Part shown: one piece after another, positions 24,201 through 34,220 of the stretch
How the letters are laid out: each line of letters opens with the position of its first letter
Numbering within the stretch: position 1 is the first letter of the stretch
DNA from: Aphrocallistes beatrix
Lineage: Eukaryota; Porifera; Hexactinellida; Sceptrulophora; Aphrocallistidae
Length of the DNA: 64,000 nucleotides
Direction: 5' to 3'
Assembly (NCBI GenBank): GCA_963281255.1
Contig: OY725489.1
Coordinates: 1,860,001-1,924,000 of the forward strand
Made by a program: the position numbers and the translations under genes
The notes under the pieces: generated by a model
The model's input: the letters and a program-made list of their open reading frames with translations, nothing else
Databases searched by the model: none
Told to the model about the DNA's origin: nothing

Positions 24201-27200
24201 CACTAATAAAATTAAGATATCTAACATAAGATGTGGCTTTGAAGTATTAAATACAATGACACTAATCAAACTTAAACCTTGGATTCCGAATTGCTGCATA
24301 AATGTAATGTTCACGCTGTCATATTTTGCTTTATCATTTCCTTCGATATATTTTGGCAGTTTCAAATAGTTGTAAAGTTTTTGACATCTCGTATATAGAA
24401 ATTGAAGTAGAAGAGAAGGTTAATTTAGTCGATAATATTATCCAAATCTGTGAAATAACTACATACATTGTATATGCTTATAAATTCAGCAATGCATTTA
24501 AACGTATAGTGTCAGATGCAAAACGATAATAATCTTGCCTAGAGTTAATTTTGACTACTTCCTATTTCTTCACGACAAATGAGATAAGCCAGTCCGAAGA
24601 TAATTATAAAAATGTAATAGATATTCGTATTACATTAGATTCTATTACTATTACTATTCCATAATATTACCCAGACCTGATCCATAGGTCATATCATGGG
24701 ATTTCTTTACAATTAAAAAAAGAACAGTGAAATAACTTCTCTATTTCTTATTGTTTTACAGAATAGTATTTATCTAATTGAATGTACTCTAAAATGACAT
24801 CCCTTTTTGAAGAAATCATACCTCAGGTCGATGTTCTTTTGGAGCTGCACTACCGGTTAACCGAAATTTTGGGTTTCATATTTATGAGGATTGACTGGAT
24901 AAGGCCAAATGGAATGGCAGACACATTTCGTCGCACGGACATTTTGTCGCAAGGACATTTCGTCGCATAGACATTTCGTTCTCTGAACATTAGTTACAGG
25001 ACAACGGGTAGCGGAATTTTCGTCCCCTGAAATACCCCTTTCACACCTACTTAATTCTCAATCTCATTTTCACCCTTTTTTTCAAACATACTCCACTCCA
25101 AAAGCCTCAACTTCCGTTCCTTATACATTAGTACCCGTTTATTTTACTCTCTAATGAGGCGAAATTCCAGTGAAACAGAGACCAAAATTCCGCTACACAT
25201 TGTCCAGTAACTATTGTTCTGAGGACGAAATGTGAAATGTCGAAATGTTGACACCATATTTATATATGCTGGTATGTAATATATTCCGAAGCTCTATTCT
25301 GCGTCGTTCATGATTTTAGGCAGATCATGTATTAGTTCAACCATCTTCGACCGCATCCCTGTCCATTGTTTAGATTTAGATGGCAGGCCTTATGTACAGA
25401 GGGCTAATATTCCTCGTTTCCAAGCAAACCCAAGCAAAAGCCTCAAATGACATCTCTCCTTCATTTCTAACATGAAATTTGACTCGAAAACGATTATAAC
25501 TTTATTGTAACAAATATAGTGCTCCTTTAAATTAGTCTTATTAATTCTGTCTTATCCCGATCTTGATTTATTTTCGGTCTTCATTCAGTCTTGTTTCAAT
25601 TCATCATTCGGCCTTCCTGTTCGACCCTTTTCCAGTCTTGTAATTATTCGACTTTTTTTTTTCATTTATACAGCTTCCCTCATTATGATTAAATGATACC
25701 ATTTCTTCCTATCCATGCATTAATACATTGCTTTCAATTGATAATTTTATTCTTAGGTCAGATGCATTCCAATGACGAGTGGCCTGAGAGATAACATAAA
25801 TACTACTATTATACAAGCTGGAAACAAAAACAAGGTTAATCATCGAGGATATAATTAATTTCTGCTTACACCCTAATTACGAATCTCTTTTTAGAAAGTG
25901 CTATTTACTCTTCTCATTGCGAATACGAGGCTGATCGCTTATGTTAGACATAAGAATTACAAACTCGGACCCGCAGGTATTTCTCATACATTTATTTGAT
26001 GCCCTTGCAATTGATCAACTAAGGTTTCCCATTTAACAAATAATAATGTTCGATTTATTTTAAATTCTGGGTTACAATTGAATTTTAGAAAAGTACAGTT
26101 TCAGAAGGGGGCTGAATGGCAGTTTATAAGATTACATTGCATCTAGGGAGTGATTACAGTGTGATAATAGTACCAGAAATGGGAGCTTTTGGGGAGGAGT
26201 TCAACTTCAGAATGGGGCTGAATGGCATTTATAAGGAAGAGGGGGAAATATTAGTTGATACATTGCAAACAACGAATTTCGGTCCATTGCAAACCCTAGA
26301 TTATATTGAAAATTTTATACTAACGATGGTTCTTTTTGTTTTCTATCTTTTGTAGAATGTATTTTCGTGTCGTTATAAAATATTTATATATTTCATTCAT
26401 ATCATTAGACATTCTTCTACTTTTTAATATGGTACATAGTACCACATCATTTCAAAACTCAGAGAATTGGACCCCAGTCTGTCTCCCCAATTTTGACAAC
26501 AGGTAAGCAAAATATGTTTATCAAACGTGTTGACATTGCGATGTTTGGTAATCTGGATGAGTTCACTAACGGAATCATGAATGAGCTTATGAAATGTTTT
26601 TAAAAATTGGTACTACGTACTCGTGACTGTAGCAGATAATCATATTTTAAAAAGTTAACATTCGGTGAAATGGGTCAATTTTGAAAATTTCAAATAAAAC
26701 CTTGTTTTGGACAAATAATTTGTTAAACTTTCTTATTTCTAACCTAAAAATTTGGGGTGTCAAAATCGTCACAGGGAGCAACAACCTGCAAAGGGATCTT
26801 TTTGCAAAATTTCCAACCTCCATTCCTTTCTTGGAGCATAACTTTCATGCTTTCTTGACTCCTTGACGGGAACCAATGCAGAATTGCCAGAATGTTTTAA
26901 TGTTTTTGCGAGTTATTGTGTTTTAAAGTTCAAACAATACCGAAAATGGGGAAACCTTGAACTTTAAAACACCATAACTCGCAAAAACGAGGCCGTTTTT
27001 GCGAGTTATGGTGTTGGCTCGTCTTCATCTGATGATTTTGACAACCTAAAAGCTTTTGGGGGTTTTAGGTGAATAATAATAAGTTTAATTAATGGGTTCT
27101 TTTCCCAAGACAAGGCTTTATTTGAAATGTTCAAAATCGACCCATTTCACCGAATGTTAATTAGGAATTATAGAATAGGCAAACTTGCTAGTCTTGTGCA

Positions 27201-30200
27201 ATTACGATTGGATTCTATTTGATGCAAAAATTATACTTAACTATTGATAATATTATTTTTTTAATATATATTATGCCTGTTTTAACTAATCAAAATATCT
27301 GTTCAATTATATTGTTTAACATTCTAGCTGATTTCCCACTTGAGAGATCTATAATCTGTGAATATGCAATTTGTGTAGAGGCTACATGTATGCTCATATA
27401 TCTTATGTGAAAGAATCAAGCTCGATGTATCTGATTTTGTTGTCAACCAACAGGGAAGCTTTTTTTGATCTTAAAGAGACCCACACCAGCATCGTAGAGG
27501 TTCGTATACTATCTTGAGATTATATCACGAGACGTATTGTGAAGAGGAACTAGGCGATGCAATACCAAGCCCTGTGGGGAGTAAGGAATAAATATAGTAC
27601 AATAGTGGAGATAAATAGCATTTCCCTAGTAACACAGTAATCTAACAACATTCCATTGAAAAATTCCTAAATTTTCAAATAACTTCCTTCATAATAAGCG
27701 TCCGTACTACAAAGAATTACGCCATTTTTGGATTCCAGATAATTGGGTTGGCTATGCCTCTGAGTAGACCTCAGTTATCCGAACATGAATCGATGGAATC
27801 AAAGGGGGTTCGGATAAGTGAAATATCCGGATACCTGACGTTCTACTGTAATATAAGGGCCATGCTAAGTTTCCGGATTCAAGCAGAATAATAACACAAC
27901 ACTTTGATTTATGTTTTTATAATTTTTAAGTACATTCCGTTACAATCATAATGAATATCCAGGTTTCATCACCAGTAACGATATCCCAAACACGTTTAGA
28001 AGGCACTACGGTTGAATTTTCGCAGCATAAACTTACACCAATCCACTCGAGCATTTTTTAAAAATCGGTCAGAAAATGGGGGACCCATCGGGCAGCTAGT
28101 TTCTTAGACCCAAATAGTCGTGAATGATCGATCGTACTGCTGCCGATTCAATCCCCACATACTCCTCAATGTCCTTGGATTTTCTTCAACCATCTCCCGT
28201 GCTTTGTCAACTTTTCAGGACAGGTCGCCGTTGATGGACGCCCACTCCTAGGGTCATCTTCGAGTGAAGGCCTACCACGTTCGAAGTGATATACAGTTCT
28301 AGAAGGTGTTTGATCTCCAAAACATCCTATCAGCCTTTCAAAGCAGTTTTGTCGACTTAAACTATCTTCAAATCATAATAAATCATTGCTCTGAAATTTT
28401 GAAAGAGTTAGTTCTGTCAAAAAATTAATAAAGTGGTTAGTACGAAATGTACGTAGATATTGAAAAAGTCTGTAAAAAATATGAACAGTGGGATTCGATT
28501 TAAATTTGAAGCTCAATCTTATATTCCTATCAATACAAAAGTTATAAAACTTGATATGATGGGTTTTCTTATAAAGTGATGAATCTGGAAACTTTTGGCA
28601 TGGCCTTCGTAGAGATTGCATTGCGAAAATTCATTTTATCCTCTAATTTCGGGTAAAATTATGATAATTATTAAATAGTTGAATTTCATAAGATCCTAGT
28701 GCAACCAGAGCATACTTGTTTTGTATTTTCCTAGAGCATATTGTTTATTTATTTTAGTTCGTTGCTGAGGTGGAAAGTGTTGGTGATGGTTATTGGAAAA
28801 TTATACACTATTTTTGTAATCGAGCGTAGATTATTTGATAAAGTGGACAGGATTACCTGGTTAAGAACCTCTGGAATAATTGCTTAATTCTAGTACAATA
28901 TTTCCAGAGTTTCTATTGTCTCAATTATTTAATCCTGCTTTATAAACAATGCATTGCCTTATATTAATTAAGTTCAAAAATAATTATATTAGAGATTTTA
29001 ATGATGGCACGGAAGTCAGGTTTTCCAGGAGTTGAATGGTTTCATCATTAAATTTAATCTTCTTGCATTTTCTTAGTAGAAATCCCATTGTTTGTCTTTG
29101 TTAAATGGGCTAAATATGTACACATTTTGTATAGTTCAAAGAAATACACACTCTCCCAGGGATATATAGCTCTCTCTCTACGATATGATGGAACAGGGAG
29201 TATTCGTGCGAAGGGAAGGTTGAAAGGCGTAGTACTCTAATGTTCCATTTTGATTTGGCAAAAATATAACTCTCATGCCCTTTGTGTATCAAGCTTAGTG
29301 TCTGAAAGATTAGGAATGTTAGCAGTATAAAATCCGAGGAGGTACCTCCCTAGCGCGTGAGTCCGATATGGATCTATTCTCTCTGAGCCAATCCTTTGCA
29401 CATTGGAGAGTTCTGCTGCACTTTTGTATAGTCCTGTTGCTTTAGTCGGTTCAATGGTTGATACTCAGAGTATTGAACCGCCTTGTGAATAATAACATTA
29501 CACTTTTACGTAGTGTAGCATTAGTTAATTGTTATTCATATCTTTCTTAGAAACTAGTTAGTCATGGCTACTTGAACAAGATTGAGAAAGCTATCAAAGT
29601 TGCAGATTACACAATGCGTGAGTTGTATTACATACTACATAGTATCACTTGGCATATATATTTTTAAATTCATGGTAGATGGGTCGGCCCTACAGCTCTC
29701 AGGTCTGATAGGACAGCTAACCTCAATGTAACTAAATGCCGACCTGAAGCAGAGGAGGACCATTCGGGATCGGGCCGAATATTCAGGCCAGTGCGGCCCG
29801 ACTTCATGGTGCAGCTCTTATAGCGTGATGCACTTATTGGCATGAATGGTATGCCACGTATGCAGTCCAAGGAATCTGGTGATCAGTAGTAGGCGTGTAC
29901 CTGGTGTATATCTGATTTTAGATTCATATTTTCACACATTGCGATGTAATATTCTATTCAAAGTTAATAACGAAATCTAACTTTTGAGGAGTATTTTAAC
30001 GGCTGTAGAATTCGATTATCGAACTTAAATGCGTACAATACTGAATTATTTTAAGAGATATTAACATCCATTTTGTATATATATTTTCAAACCTCCGAAT
30101 CCAATATACCTTTTTTGATTATCTATGATATATGATTTGTAGTGTTTACGTACAATACAGTTAAGTCCACTTAATCGGGGCACACCTCAATATTTTGTCC

Positions 30201-32948
30201 CATTATGCTGAGTTTCCAATCAACTAATTTAATATTTCCCCTATTTTACTATTCTGTTCCTGGAGATTTGTCCAATTAATCGAGGTTCATTAAGTAACGC
30301 CTCTGTACATACCTGTGTTTCATATCTGTTCTTTCTAGCTCAAATTAAGGTTCCTGAAGTCAGACACTTCATTTTCAAGAATTTCCGGTTGAATCAATAT
30401 ACGATGCCTCTTTATGGACCTCCTTATGTGGATGAAAAAGAGCGTGAGAGGTATTAAAATCCTCGAATAATTACTCTAAGTAATCAGCGTAATTTTTCGA
30501 GGATTTTAATTTTTAAATACTGTAACAAATATTTTTTATATAATATTATTATGCCCTAGTTTATTCTTTGGAGTAGATGGTCCATGGCCTACTTAATACA
30601 CGGCTGTGTATGTCACAGAGAATGCATGAAAAATAGAAAGCTAGTTTTAACACAGTTCAAAGTTTAATTAGACTGATAAATAAAAAAACGTATACGAATA
30701 GAACTGAGAAATGTATTATTACCATATATAAACATCATATCATGGTATGCAATTCAACTGTCAAAAATTTGATAAAAAATTGATCTCTTTTTAGAACGAA
30801 AAATGTTGCTGTTCTAGCTCATTTTAAACATCGTTATCTGCATTTCTAATGCTTGATTTTTTTATAGGACAACAATAGAAAATAGACAGGGTGGCTCATA
30901 AGTTCTGATACAAGCTTCTTTAGGTATAAAATTTCTTATACTCAAACAATCTTAGTTATTATGGTCTTTAGAGATTGTAATTCGAATATTCTCAATGGTT
31001 TTAAAAGATTTTTCGAGTCTAAGACCTGGAACTGTGTTTTGTATGGTGAGTTTTATGGGGGAAAAATGTGCCCTGGCACGCAGCAAAAATCGAGAATCAA
31101 GGTCACAGCTTCTGTAAAAAATGTATTCATAATCGATGTTCTATGACGATTTAACATCAGATACCTTTCATTCACCATGGAAATATTTCATAAATTCATT
31201 GAATTCATTATCAGAAACGAGAGAAAGTTATTATTTCACGTGTTCAAATTAGGTATATTTTGCAAAATCACCTAAAATGGCACTTTTTTTCACATAACCA
31301 AAAATCTGATCCAAATTGTTCTCAATATGTACTGATATAAACATCTTAATATTCTACAAATTTAGAGTGTTCGATGAAAATGTGAGAGCCAATTTTTCCT
31401 AGAATTTGAAGACTCTTGAAAGATCATTCGAAAAGCAGTGAGCCCTGATACTCGATTTTCGCTGCGTGCTAGGACACATTTTTTCCCCATAAAAATCACC
31501 ACACAAAACACAGTTCAAGGTCTTAGACTCGAAAAATCTTTTAAAGTCATTGAGAATAATCGAATTACAATTTCTAAAGACCATAATGACTAAGATTGTT
31601 TGAGTATGAGAATTTTTATACGTAATGAAGCTTGTCACAGAACTTATGAGCCACCCTGTAAGTAGGCCATGGATGGTGTGTTGTGAGTTTTTTAAAAAAT
31701 CCTGATAATCTGAGAATTTCTAACCTTTTTAACATTTAAAATCGGTTACAATAAATTTATAGTGTTTCTCTAGATTATATGGCCAATATCTCTATTTGAA
31801 CCACAAGCTATACAAACCGACAAGAGCTGCTAAAATAATATACACGGTAGGATCTAAAGAAACTCTCTTTGCTTGGGTAATTACAATTACTGTTTATTCT
31901 CATTCTTTTGTTTTAAATCAGGTTCCAACCAGTCCACGAAATGTGTCTATCCTGTCAAACGATACTTTTCTAGTAAAAATTGATTCAACTAGAAGCAGTG
32001 TTATTTCGTTAACATTCCAAAAACCTATTATACAAGTACAAACAATAAATGCAGCATGCCTTTTGTAGGTCCATCTTTAATCAATACACTGTAGCAAGCT
32101 AAAATTGTTAGCCACGTTAAAACTAGACAAACCTGTCTTCTTGCGCTTATGCAATTTATTTCATTTCTTAGATTCACAAAGAATTTGAATGGTATGCTGT
32201 GTTCGACCCCTTGATCAGTAAAGGTAGCGCGGTAGATGCAATCAACAAACTTTGCAGATGGATGAAGGTATCCAGGAACCTAAACTAACCAATTTTAGAA
32301 AACTGTTATAATTATTCCACTAACAAATTTAGTTGAATGTGTCTAAGAAATTTTGTGATAACTCTAACAAAAATGGCGAAATCGCTAAAAATCACCTTAA
32401 ATTAGTGAAACGTCTAACAAAATTAGTGGAAAGACTCCTCCCAGTGCGGCGGCCCTGTCGCTGCCCCTGTTCATCATCTTTGGTACCTGAAACCAATTAG
32501 CTGTTATTAATATTTGATTAGCGTAACCAAATACTAAGACTGATATTCGGTTGGAAACCGTTCATTTTCAACCTCGGTAAATACATGTGATCTGATTCTC
32601 GAACATTTTGAGTTTATCAATTTTGTTAATCATTTTATTAATTTTGTTAGACTTTCCAAAAAATTTGTAAGAGTTTTCATTAATTTTTTATTCATTTCAT
32701 TAATTTATTTAGTATTTTCACTAATTTTGGTGGAGTTTATTATTAGTGCAATATTTAGAACCCATTTAAAAACTATAATTATACATATATCACGGCCCTA
32801 TATCAAATATGTATGGTATAGGAACTTATTCTTAATTCTCTCTCTCTCTCTCTCTCCTAAAGGAGCGTCTCGAGCTTCTAGCTATTTCCTTGATTTTTTC
32901 CTTTAGAATACAAGAGACGATTTATTTTTACGGCCTGCTACATACTGA
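11223..32948 (+). CDS. MON1: MON1 vacuolar fusion protein (18 coding exons)
   Basis: Coding exons: 11223-11353, 12689-12894, 14357-14497, 17462-17503, 17614-17689, 19787-19873, 19955-20033, 20149-20263, 23492-23553, 25757-25834, 25895-25976, 26409-26502, 27379-27499, 29551-29617, 30339-30450, 31774-31876, 32172-32267, 32907-32948. Every junction is GT-AG and keeps phase; the sum is 1734 nt, 577 residues. The N-terminal ~175 residues are low-complexity and poorly conserved. From about residue 175 the MON1 core begins: KNVFILSEAGKPIYSRYGDE, then FVFVHKGPLILVCVART, FDLRRWLTG, WTPVCLPNFDNRGYMYAHISY, VPEVRHFIFKN, and the C-terminal FEWYAVFDPLISKGSAV and RDDLF. MON1 with CCZ1 (and RMC1 in animals) is the guanine exchange factor that activates Rab7 on late endosomes. 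The core carries three longin domains. The introns hold most of the transposons described between 11.4 and 32.9 kb. Confidence 0.93.
11354..12688. other. MON1 intron 1 with hairpin
   Basis: Contains a C15 run near 11491-11506 and a GC-rich stretch starting CAGGGCCGCC at about 11764 that resembles one end of a hAT element (a reverse-oriented GGCGGCCCTG occurs at 32450 in intron 17). A perfect inverted repeat with 21-bp arms and a 10-bp loop lies at 12426-12477 (arm begins ACATTAGGCAGTGG). No exon was recognised. Confidence 0.5.
12957..13212. mobile_element. hAT MITE with 8-bp target duplication
   Basis: Ends CAGTGGTTCTCAACC and GGTTGAGAAACGCTG are classical hAT termini. The element is flanked on both sides by GGCTAGGA (12949-12956 and 13213-13220), an exact 8-bp target duplication as hAT transposases make. 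The right half contains a G/C-rich palindrome (gtggccccccttgg type) around 13166-13190. It lies 62 bp downstream of MON1 exon 2. Confidence 0.88.
13360..13700. mobile_element. Nested MITE remnants
   Basis: An outer inverted repeat is marked by gggctgtaacgaatattcg at about 13368 and cggatgaatattcgg near 13660. Inside it, about 13470-13557, is a copy of an element related to the one at 55832-56152 (ccctgaatatgcgcc ... gcgccggggcg ... cacggta). Both layers are diverged. Confidence 0.45.
13877..14214 (-). pseudogene. IS630/mariner-type transposase 5' fragment
   Basis: A terminal repeat CAGGGTGGGCC (minus strand, from 14214) is followed at 14065 by an ATG opening a 62-residue frame, MTRLTDPERASIIKWYYES, that looks like the N-terminal helix-turn-helix (DUF4817-like) of IS630/mariner transposases. 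The frame stops at 13877 and no catalytic DDE part follows, so this is a truncated copy. Two other elements here share CAGGGTG ends (30887-31658 and 53089-53875). Confidence 0.6.
14521..14999 (+). mobile_element. Helitron-like family A, 3' truncated copy
   Basis: Starts with the family 5' end TCCTTACTATTAAAACTCG, then a (TA)n tract and the conserved body (aactgccag...ggcatgtggga...gtcgactcatca). The GC-rich 3' hairpins are missing; similarity stops near 14999. It begins 23 bp after MON1 exon 3. Confidence 0.7.
15000..15633. other. MON1 intron 3 segment, nothing recognised
   Basis: No element ends or exon were recognised. A short palindromic cluster (aacagcaagttttgctgttaac) lies near 15478-15505. 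Confidence 0.4.
15634..15734. repeat. Two adjacent perfect spacerless palindromes
   Basis: 15634-15665 is a perfect 32-bp palindrome (half site CGACTGCATGATAATG, centre 15649/15650). Three bases later, 15669-15734 is a perfect 66-bp palindrome (33-bp arms, beginning AAAAATATAATAAGG, centre 15701/15702). Neither has a spacer or mismatch. Confidence 0.95.
15735..16878. other. MON1 intron 3 segment, nothing recognised
   Basis: About 1.1 kb of unique-looking AT-rich sequence with no recognised ends, tandem repeats or exon. Confidence 0.4.
16879..17121. mobile_element. pogo/Tigger-type MITE (CAGTACACCCTCGC)
   Basis: Terminal inverted repeats CAGTACACCCTCGCTAATCC / complement, with TA directly outside both ends (16877-16878 and 17122-17123). 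CAGT ends with TA duplication are typical of the pogo/Tigger group. The interior is AT-rich and noncoding. Confidence 0.85.
17162..17375. mobile_element. Diverged Tigger-type MITE
   Basis: Left end CAGTGGAGCTCCGGTTAACGACC is clear; the right side (ggcctgttggccgtcat) is only weakly complementary. Related in style to the element at 33903-34078, whose ends also describe ...ACGACC/GGTCGT. Confidence 0.45.
17775..18660. mobile_element. Foldback element with nested Tigger MITE
   Basis: The left arm (ggaaatgaggttcaaattt ... ttttacctaaaatgcccac) and right arm (agccaagtgggcattttaag ... aatttgacctcc) form a long imperfect inverted repeat. The left arm is split by a 155-bp Tigger-type MITE at 17805-17959 (CAGTAGAACTCGG ... 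CCGAGTTCTACTG) with TA on both sides. A copy of repeat R1 (18410-18540) lies in the centre. Confidence 0.6.
18661..19325. other. MON1 intron 5 segment
   Basis: No exon. A hAT-like end (ggaCAGTATTTCTATGATC, about 19143) may be the outer terminus of the hAT relic that follows. Confidence 0.35.
19326..19510 (-). pseudogene. hAT transposase C-terminal fossil
   Basis: Minus-strand translation gives KMQALALTTSHLVEKGFNAV, then after a frameshift LNRSQGGDFRRLFT. This matches the end of ZBED/SCAN3-like hAT transposases, where HLVEKGFSAV is followed by an NRL...RGDLR segment. The frameshift and a stop upstream show it is dead. It lies in MON1 intron 5 between exons 5 and 6. Confidence 0.65.
20390..21120. 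repeat. Foldback region with TTTCGTC direct repeats
   Basis: Holds a short tandem of ggatgtttcgtc units at about 20775-20825, with the complement (gcgacgaaacatcc) at 21089-21102, so the segment between can fold back. The flanks include cccacttggtcag (20462) and agtgggcattttgag (20944), related to the foldback family at 17775-18660. A similar TTTCGTCGCA direct repeat occurs at 24920-24985. Confidence 0.45.
21161..22779 (+). mobile_element. Three-copy tandem array of Helitron-like family A
   Basis: Units 21161-21719, 21719-22246 and 22247-22779 lie head to tail. The first two begin TCCTTACTATTAAAACTCG and (TA)n; the third starts directly in (TA)n. Each ends with the same GC-rich tail: hairpin GGCGGACAC/GTGTCCGCC, then gccgcgcagcgcaagcaagcg and a terminal CAAGCGCG/CGCGCTTG-type hairpin ending cttgt. 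The junction of units 1 and 2 (cgcgcttgTCCTTACT) exposes both element ends precisely. The structure suggests a Helitron/Helentron-type nonautonomous element; no Rep/helicase is encoded. Confidence 0.8.
22780..23491. other. MON1 intron 8 segment
   Basis: Contains an imperfect palindrome of about 80 bp near 22900-22970 (catatttcgaaaaat/atatttcataa) and a short fragment of repeat R1 at about 23235-23275. No exon until the acceptor at 23490. Confidence 0.4.
23565..24270 (+). mobile_element. Helitron-like copy split by a Tigger MITE
   Basis: Family A begins at 23565, only 11 bp after the MON1 exon 9 donor. Its (TA)n tract is interrupted by a 171-bp Tigger-type MITE at 23610-23780 (CAGTCGACTCCGCTTAATAGG ends, TA on both sides). 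Family A similarity stops near 24115 and runs straight into a minus-strand piece of Helitron-like family B (24120-24270), matched to 38160-38345. Confidence 0.7.
24271..25756. other. MON1 intron 9 remainder with R1 copy
   Basis: Includes tandem 'ggacatttcgtcgca' units at about 24920-24985 and repeat R1 in plus orientation at 25248-25412. The other sequence is AT-rich with no recognised element or exon. Confidence 0.45.
26657..27162. mobile_element. Foldback MITE (TTAACATTCGGTG ends)
   Basis: Outer arms TTAACATTCGGTGAAATGGG and complement enclose about 500 bp; further in, complementary stretches (ttcaaataaaaccttgtttt / gacaaggctttatttgaa) extend the inverted repeat. The centre has its own inverted pair (cgaaaatggggaaacc region). 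It sits in MON1 intron 12. Confidence 0.65.
27770..27851. mobile_element. Short Tigger-type MITE remnant
   Basis: Left piece gacctcagttatccgaaca and right piece ggttcggataagtg ... gttctactgta are complementary in their inner parts, and the outer ends fit the CAGTAGAACCTC style of pogo/Tigger termini. Diverged. Confidence 0.45.
27884..28460 (-). pseudogene. mariner transposase fossil
   Basis: Read on the minus strand, fragments in several frames follow mariner transposase order: FINFLTELTLS near 28430, CFERLIGCFGDQTPSRTVY then FERGRPSLEDDPRSGRPS near 28260-28340, a segment ENPRTLRSMWG, then VDWCKFMLRKFNRS and DETWIFHYD near 27965. The last carries the first catalytic Asp of the DD-D triad; the second and third are missing. 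Multiple frameshifts and stops show a long-dead copy in MON1 intron 13. Confidence 0.8.
28461..29550. other. MON1 intron 13 remainder
   Basis: AT-rich; nothing recognised except a short hairpin GGTTCAAT/ATTGAACC at about 29439-29471. Confidence 0.4.
29618..30338. other. MON1 intron 14
   Basis: A GC-rich patch at 29675-29880 stands out from the AT-rich background but has no identifiable ends. At about 30161 a CAGTTAAGTCCACTTAATCGG sequence starts a diverged relative of the CAGTCGACTCCGCTTAATAGG Tigger MITE; its right end is near 30306. Confidence 0.4.
30600..30886 (+). repeat. Dispersed repeat R2, copy 1
   Basis: About 280 bp matching 42640-42900 in the same orientation (shared marks: agttttaacacagt, accatatataaa/acaaat, ttctagctcattt). 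No termini recognised. It ends immediately next to the mariner-type MITE at 30887. Confidence 0.55.
30887..31658. mobile_element. Mariner-type MITE, CAGGGTGGCTCATAAG ends
   Basis: Terminal inverted repeats CAGGGTGGCTCATAAGTTCTG and complement. The two halves (30890-31230 and 31390-31655) are inverted copies of each other over about 280 bp, so the element is a long hairpin. No transposase. Single-ended copies of the same halves occur at 35335-35690 and 54680-55037. Confidence 0.75.
32268..32906. other. MON1 intron 17
   Basis: Contains AT-rich imperfect inverted repeats (ctaacaaatttag ... taatttggtgg), a GC-rich GGCGGCCCTG end at 32447 resembling the one in intron 1, and a (CT)9 microsatellite at about 32837-32856. 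Confidence 0.4.
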
Positions 32949-33249
32949 TGTCGATTGTTATTATTTAACTGGTTTAAATATTGTTATGTTGTACAATGCT
33001 ATTCATACTCTTATTACTTGTATTATAATATACGTACGTACCAGAAATGTATCTTACCAGCATAATAAACAACATACCATCAGAGTACTCAATTTCGTCA
33101 TAATGTGTTTTGTCGCATCATACTGCGCTGCTAACCATTTTTGAAAACATTCAGGCAATTTCTGACCTCGAGTATTTTATACAATTTTAATACAATTATT
33201 AATTTCTAATTATTATGGAAAATCTCGCTATGACTAGTTGTTTAGAAAT

Positions 33250-33440
33250 ACAGTCAATATCCACTATCTCGAATGCCCGTTAACTCGAAAATTAGTTATC
33301 TCGAACAAATTTTCATTTCCCCTCATTTTACTATTCGATTTACATAGAAAAACCGCTATCTCGAATGCCGGTTATCTTGAACACTTTTCTGTTTCCCCCT
33401 GAAAAATTACAGCCTTTTAACTCGAATTCCAAAGAAAATT
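33250..33440. mobile_element. Tigger-type MITE fragment
   Basis: Begins CAGTCAATATCCACTATCTCG and contains internal repeated units (atctcgaatgccggttat). The right terminus is not clear. 32949-33249 and 33441-33849 have nothing else recognised. Confidence 0.45.
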
Positions 33441-33849
33441 TTTATATCTTATATGTTCACATATCTACAGCTATTTTTTAGTCTAATGAACAATTATTTG
33501 CACTTAATTTATCTTTATTTGGAGATTTATATACATCGTGATTATGTGATAGTCATTCTTAGCGTTATAACTAGACTTTACAACTTGACATGACCCTGGA
33601 AAATCTAAGAGAGATGTTTGCATCTGCTCTTTTTACCTCACCTATCTCTGCTCCAGACCCGAAACACTCCGTATTGCCCGCTTCTTCCCCCCTTCCTACG
33701 CCCCTGTTTCGACCTACCAGATGTTGACTGGATGTGGGAATTTACATTGGAATGTTCCCACATTCCTGCGTTGCTTAGGAGATGTAATTTGGTTAACTTT
33801 GGCTATATCTCGAAATAAATGCTAGACACCAATAAATGATGCTATATGA

Positions 33850-34220
33850 TAGGCAATAGACAACTTCCTGTTCACTAAGAATACACTTTATCTCTCTAAA
33901 TACAGTGGAACTTGCTACAACTACCACTATACAACGATCGCCTGTACATAACTGCCACTCAAAAATAGTCCCACAGTCTACTTTATCATACATTTAACCT
34001 CTACGTATATAATGTCCATCTGTACAACGGTCATTTTTGAACAGTCTCTTGGGTGGTCGTTATAGACAGGTTTCACTGTATAATAGTTTTACAGTTATGG
34101 AGCAATTTACTATTCTGACATAAAATTATAAATTGTTCTATAAAACTATTATTTATGTTTAGAGAGATAAAATGTATTATTAGCGAATATGAAGTTGCCT
34201 ATTTCCTATCAGATGACATT
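33850..34220. mobile_element. MITE nested in another MITE
   Basis: An outer inverted repeat (gataggcaatagacaacttc ... gaagttgcctatttcctatc) is interrupted by a Tigger-type MITE at 33903-34078 (CAGTGGAACTTGCTACAAC ... CAGGTTTCACTG) with TA on both sides. The insertion lies inside the tttatctctctaaaTA arm. Confidence 0.75.

Noticed and set aside
26116..26355. 79-codon frame in MON1 intron 11
   Set aside because: It contains a short direct duplication (ggggctgaatggca), has no family resemblance, and lies within an intron.
31796..32068. Open frame running past MON1 exon 16 into the intron
   Set aside because: The exon ends at 31876 with a good GT donor, and the next exon (32172) restores the MON1 pattern; the rest is intron read-through.
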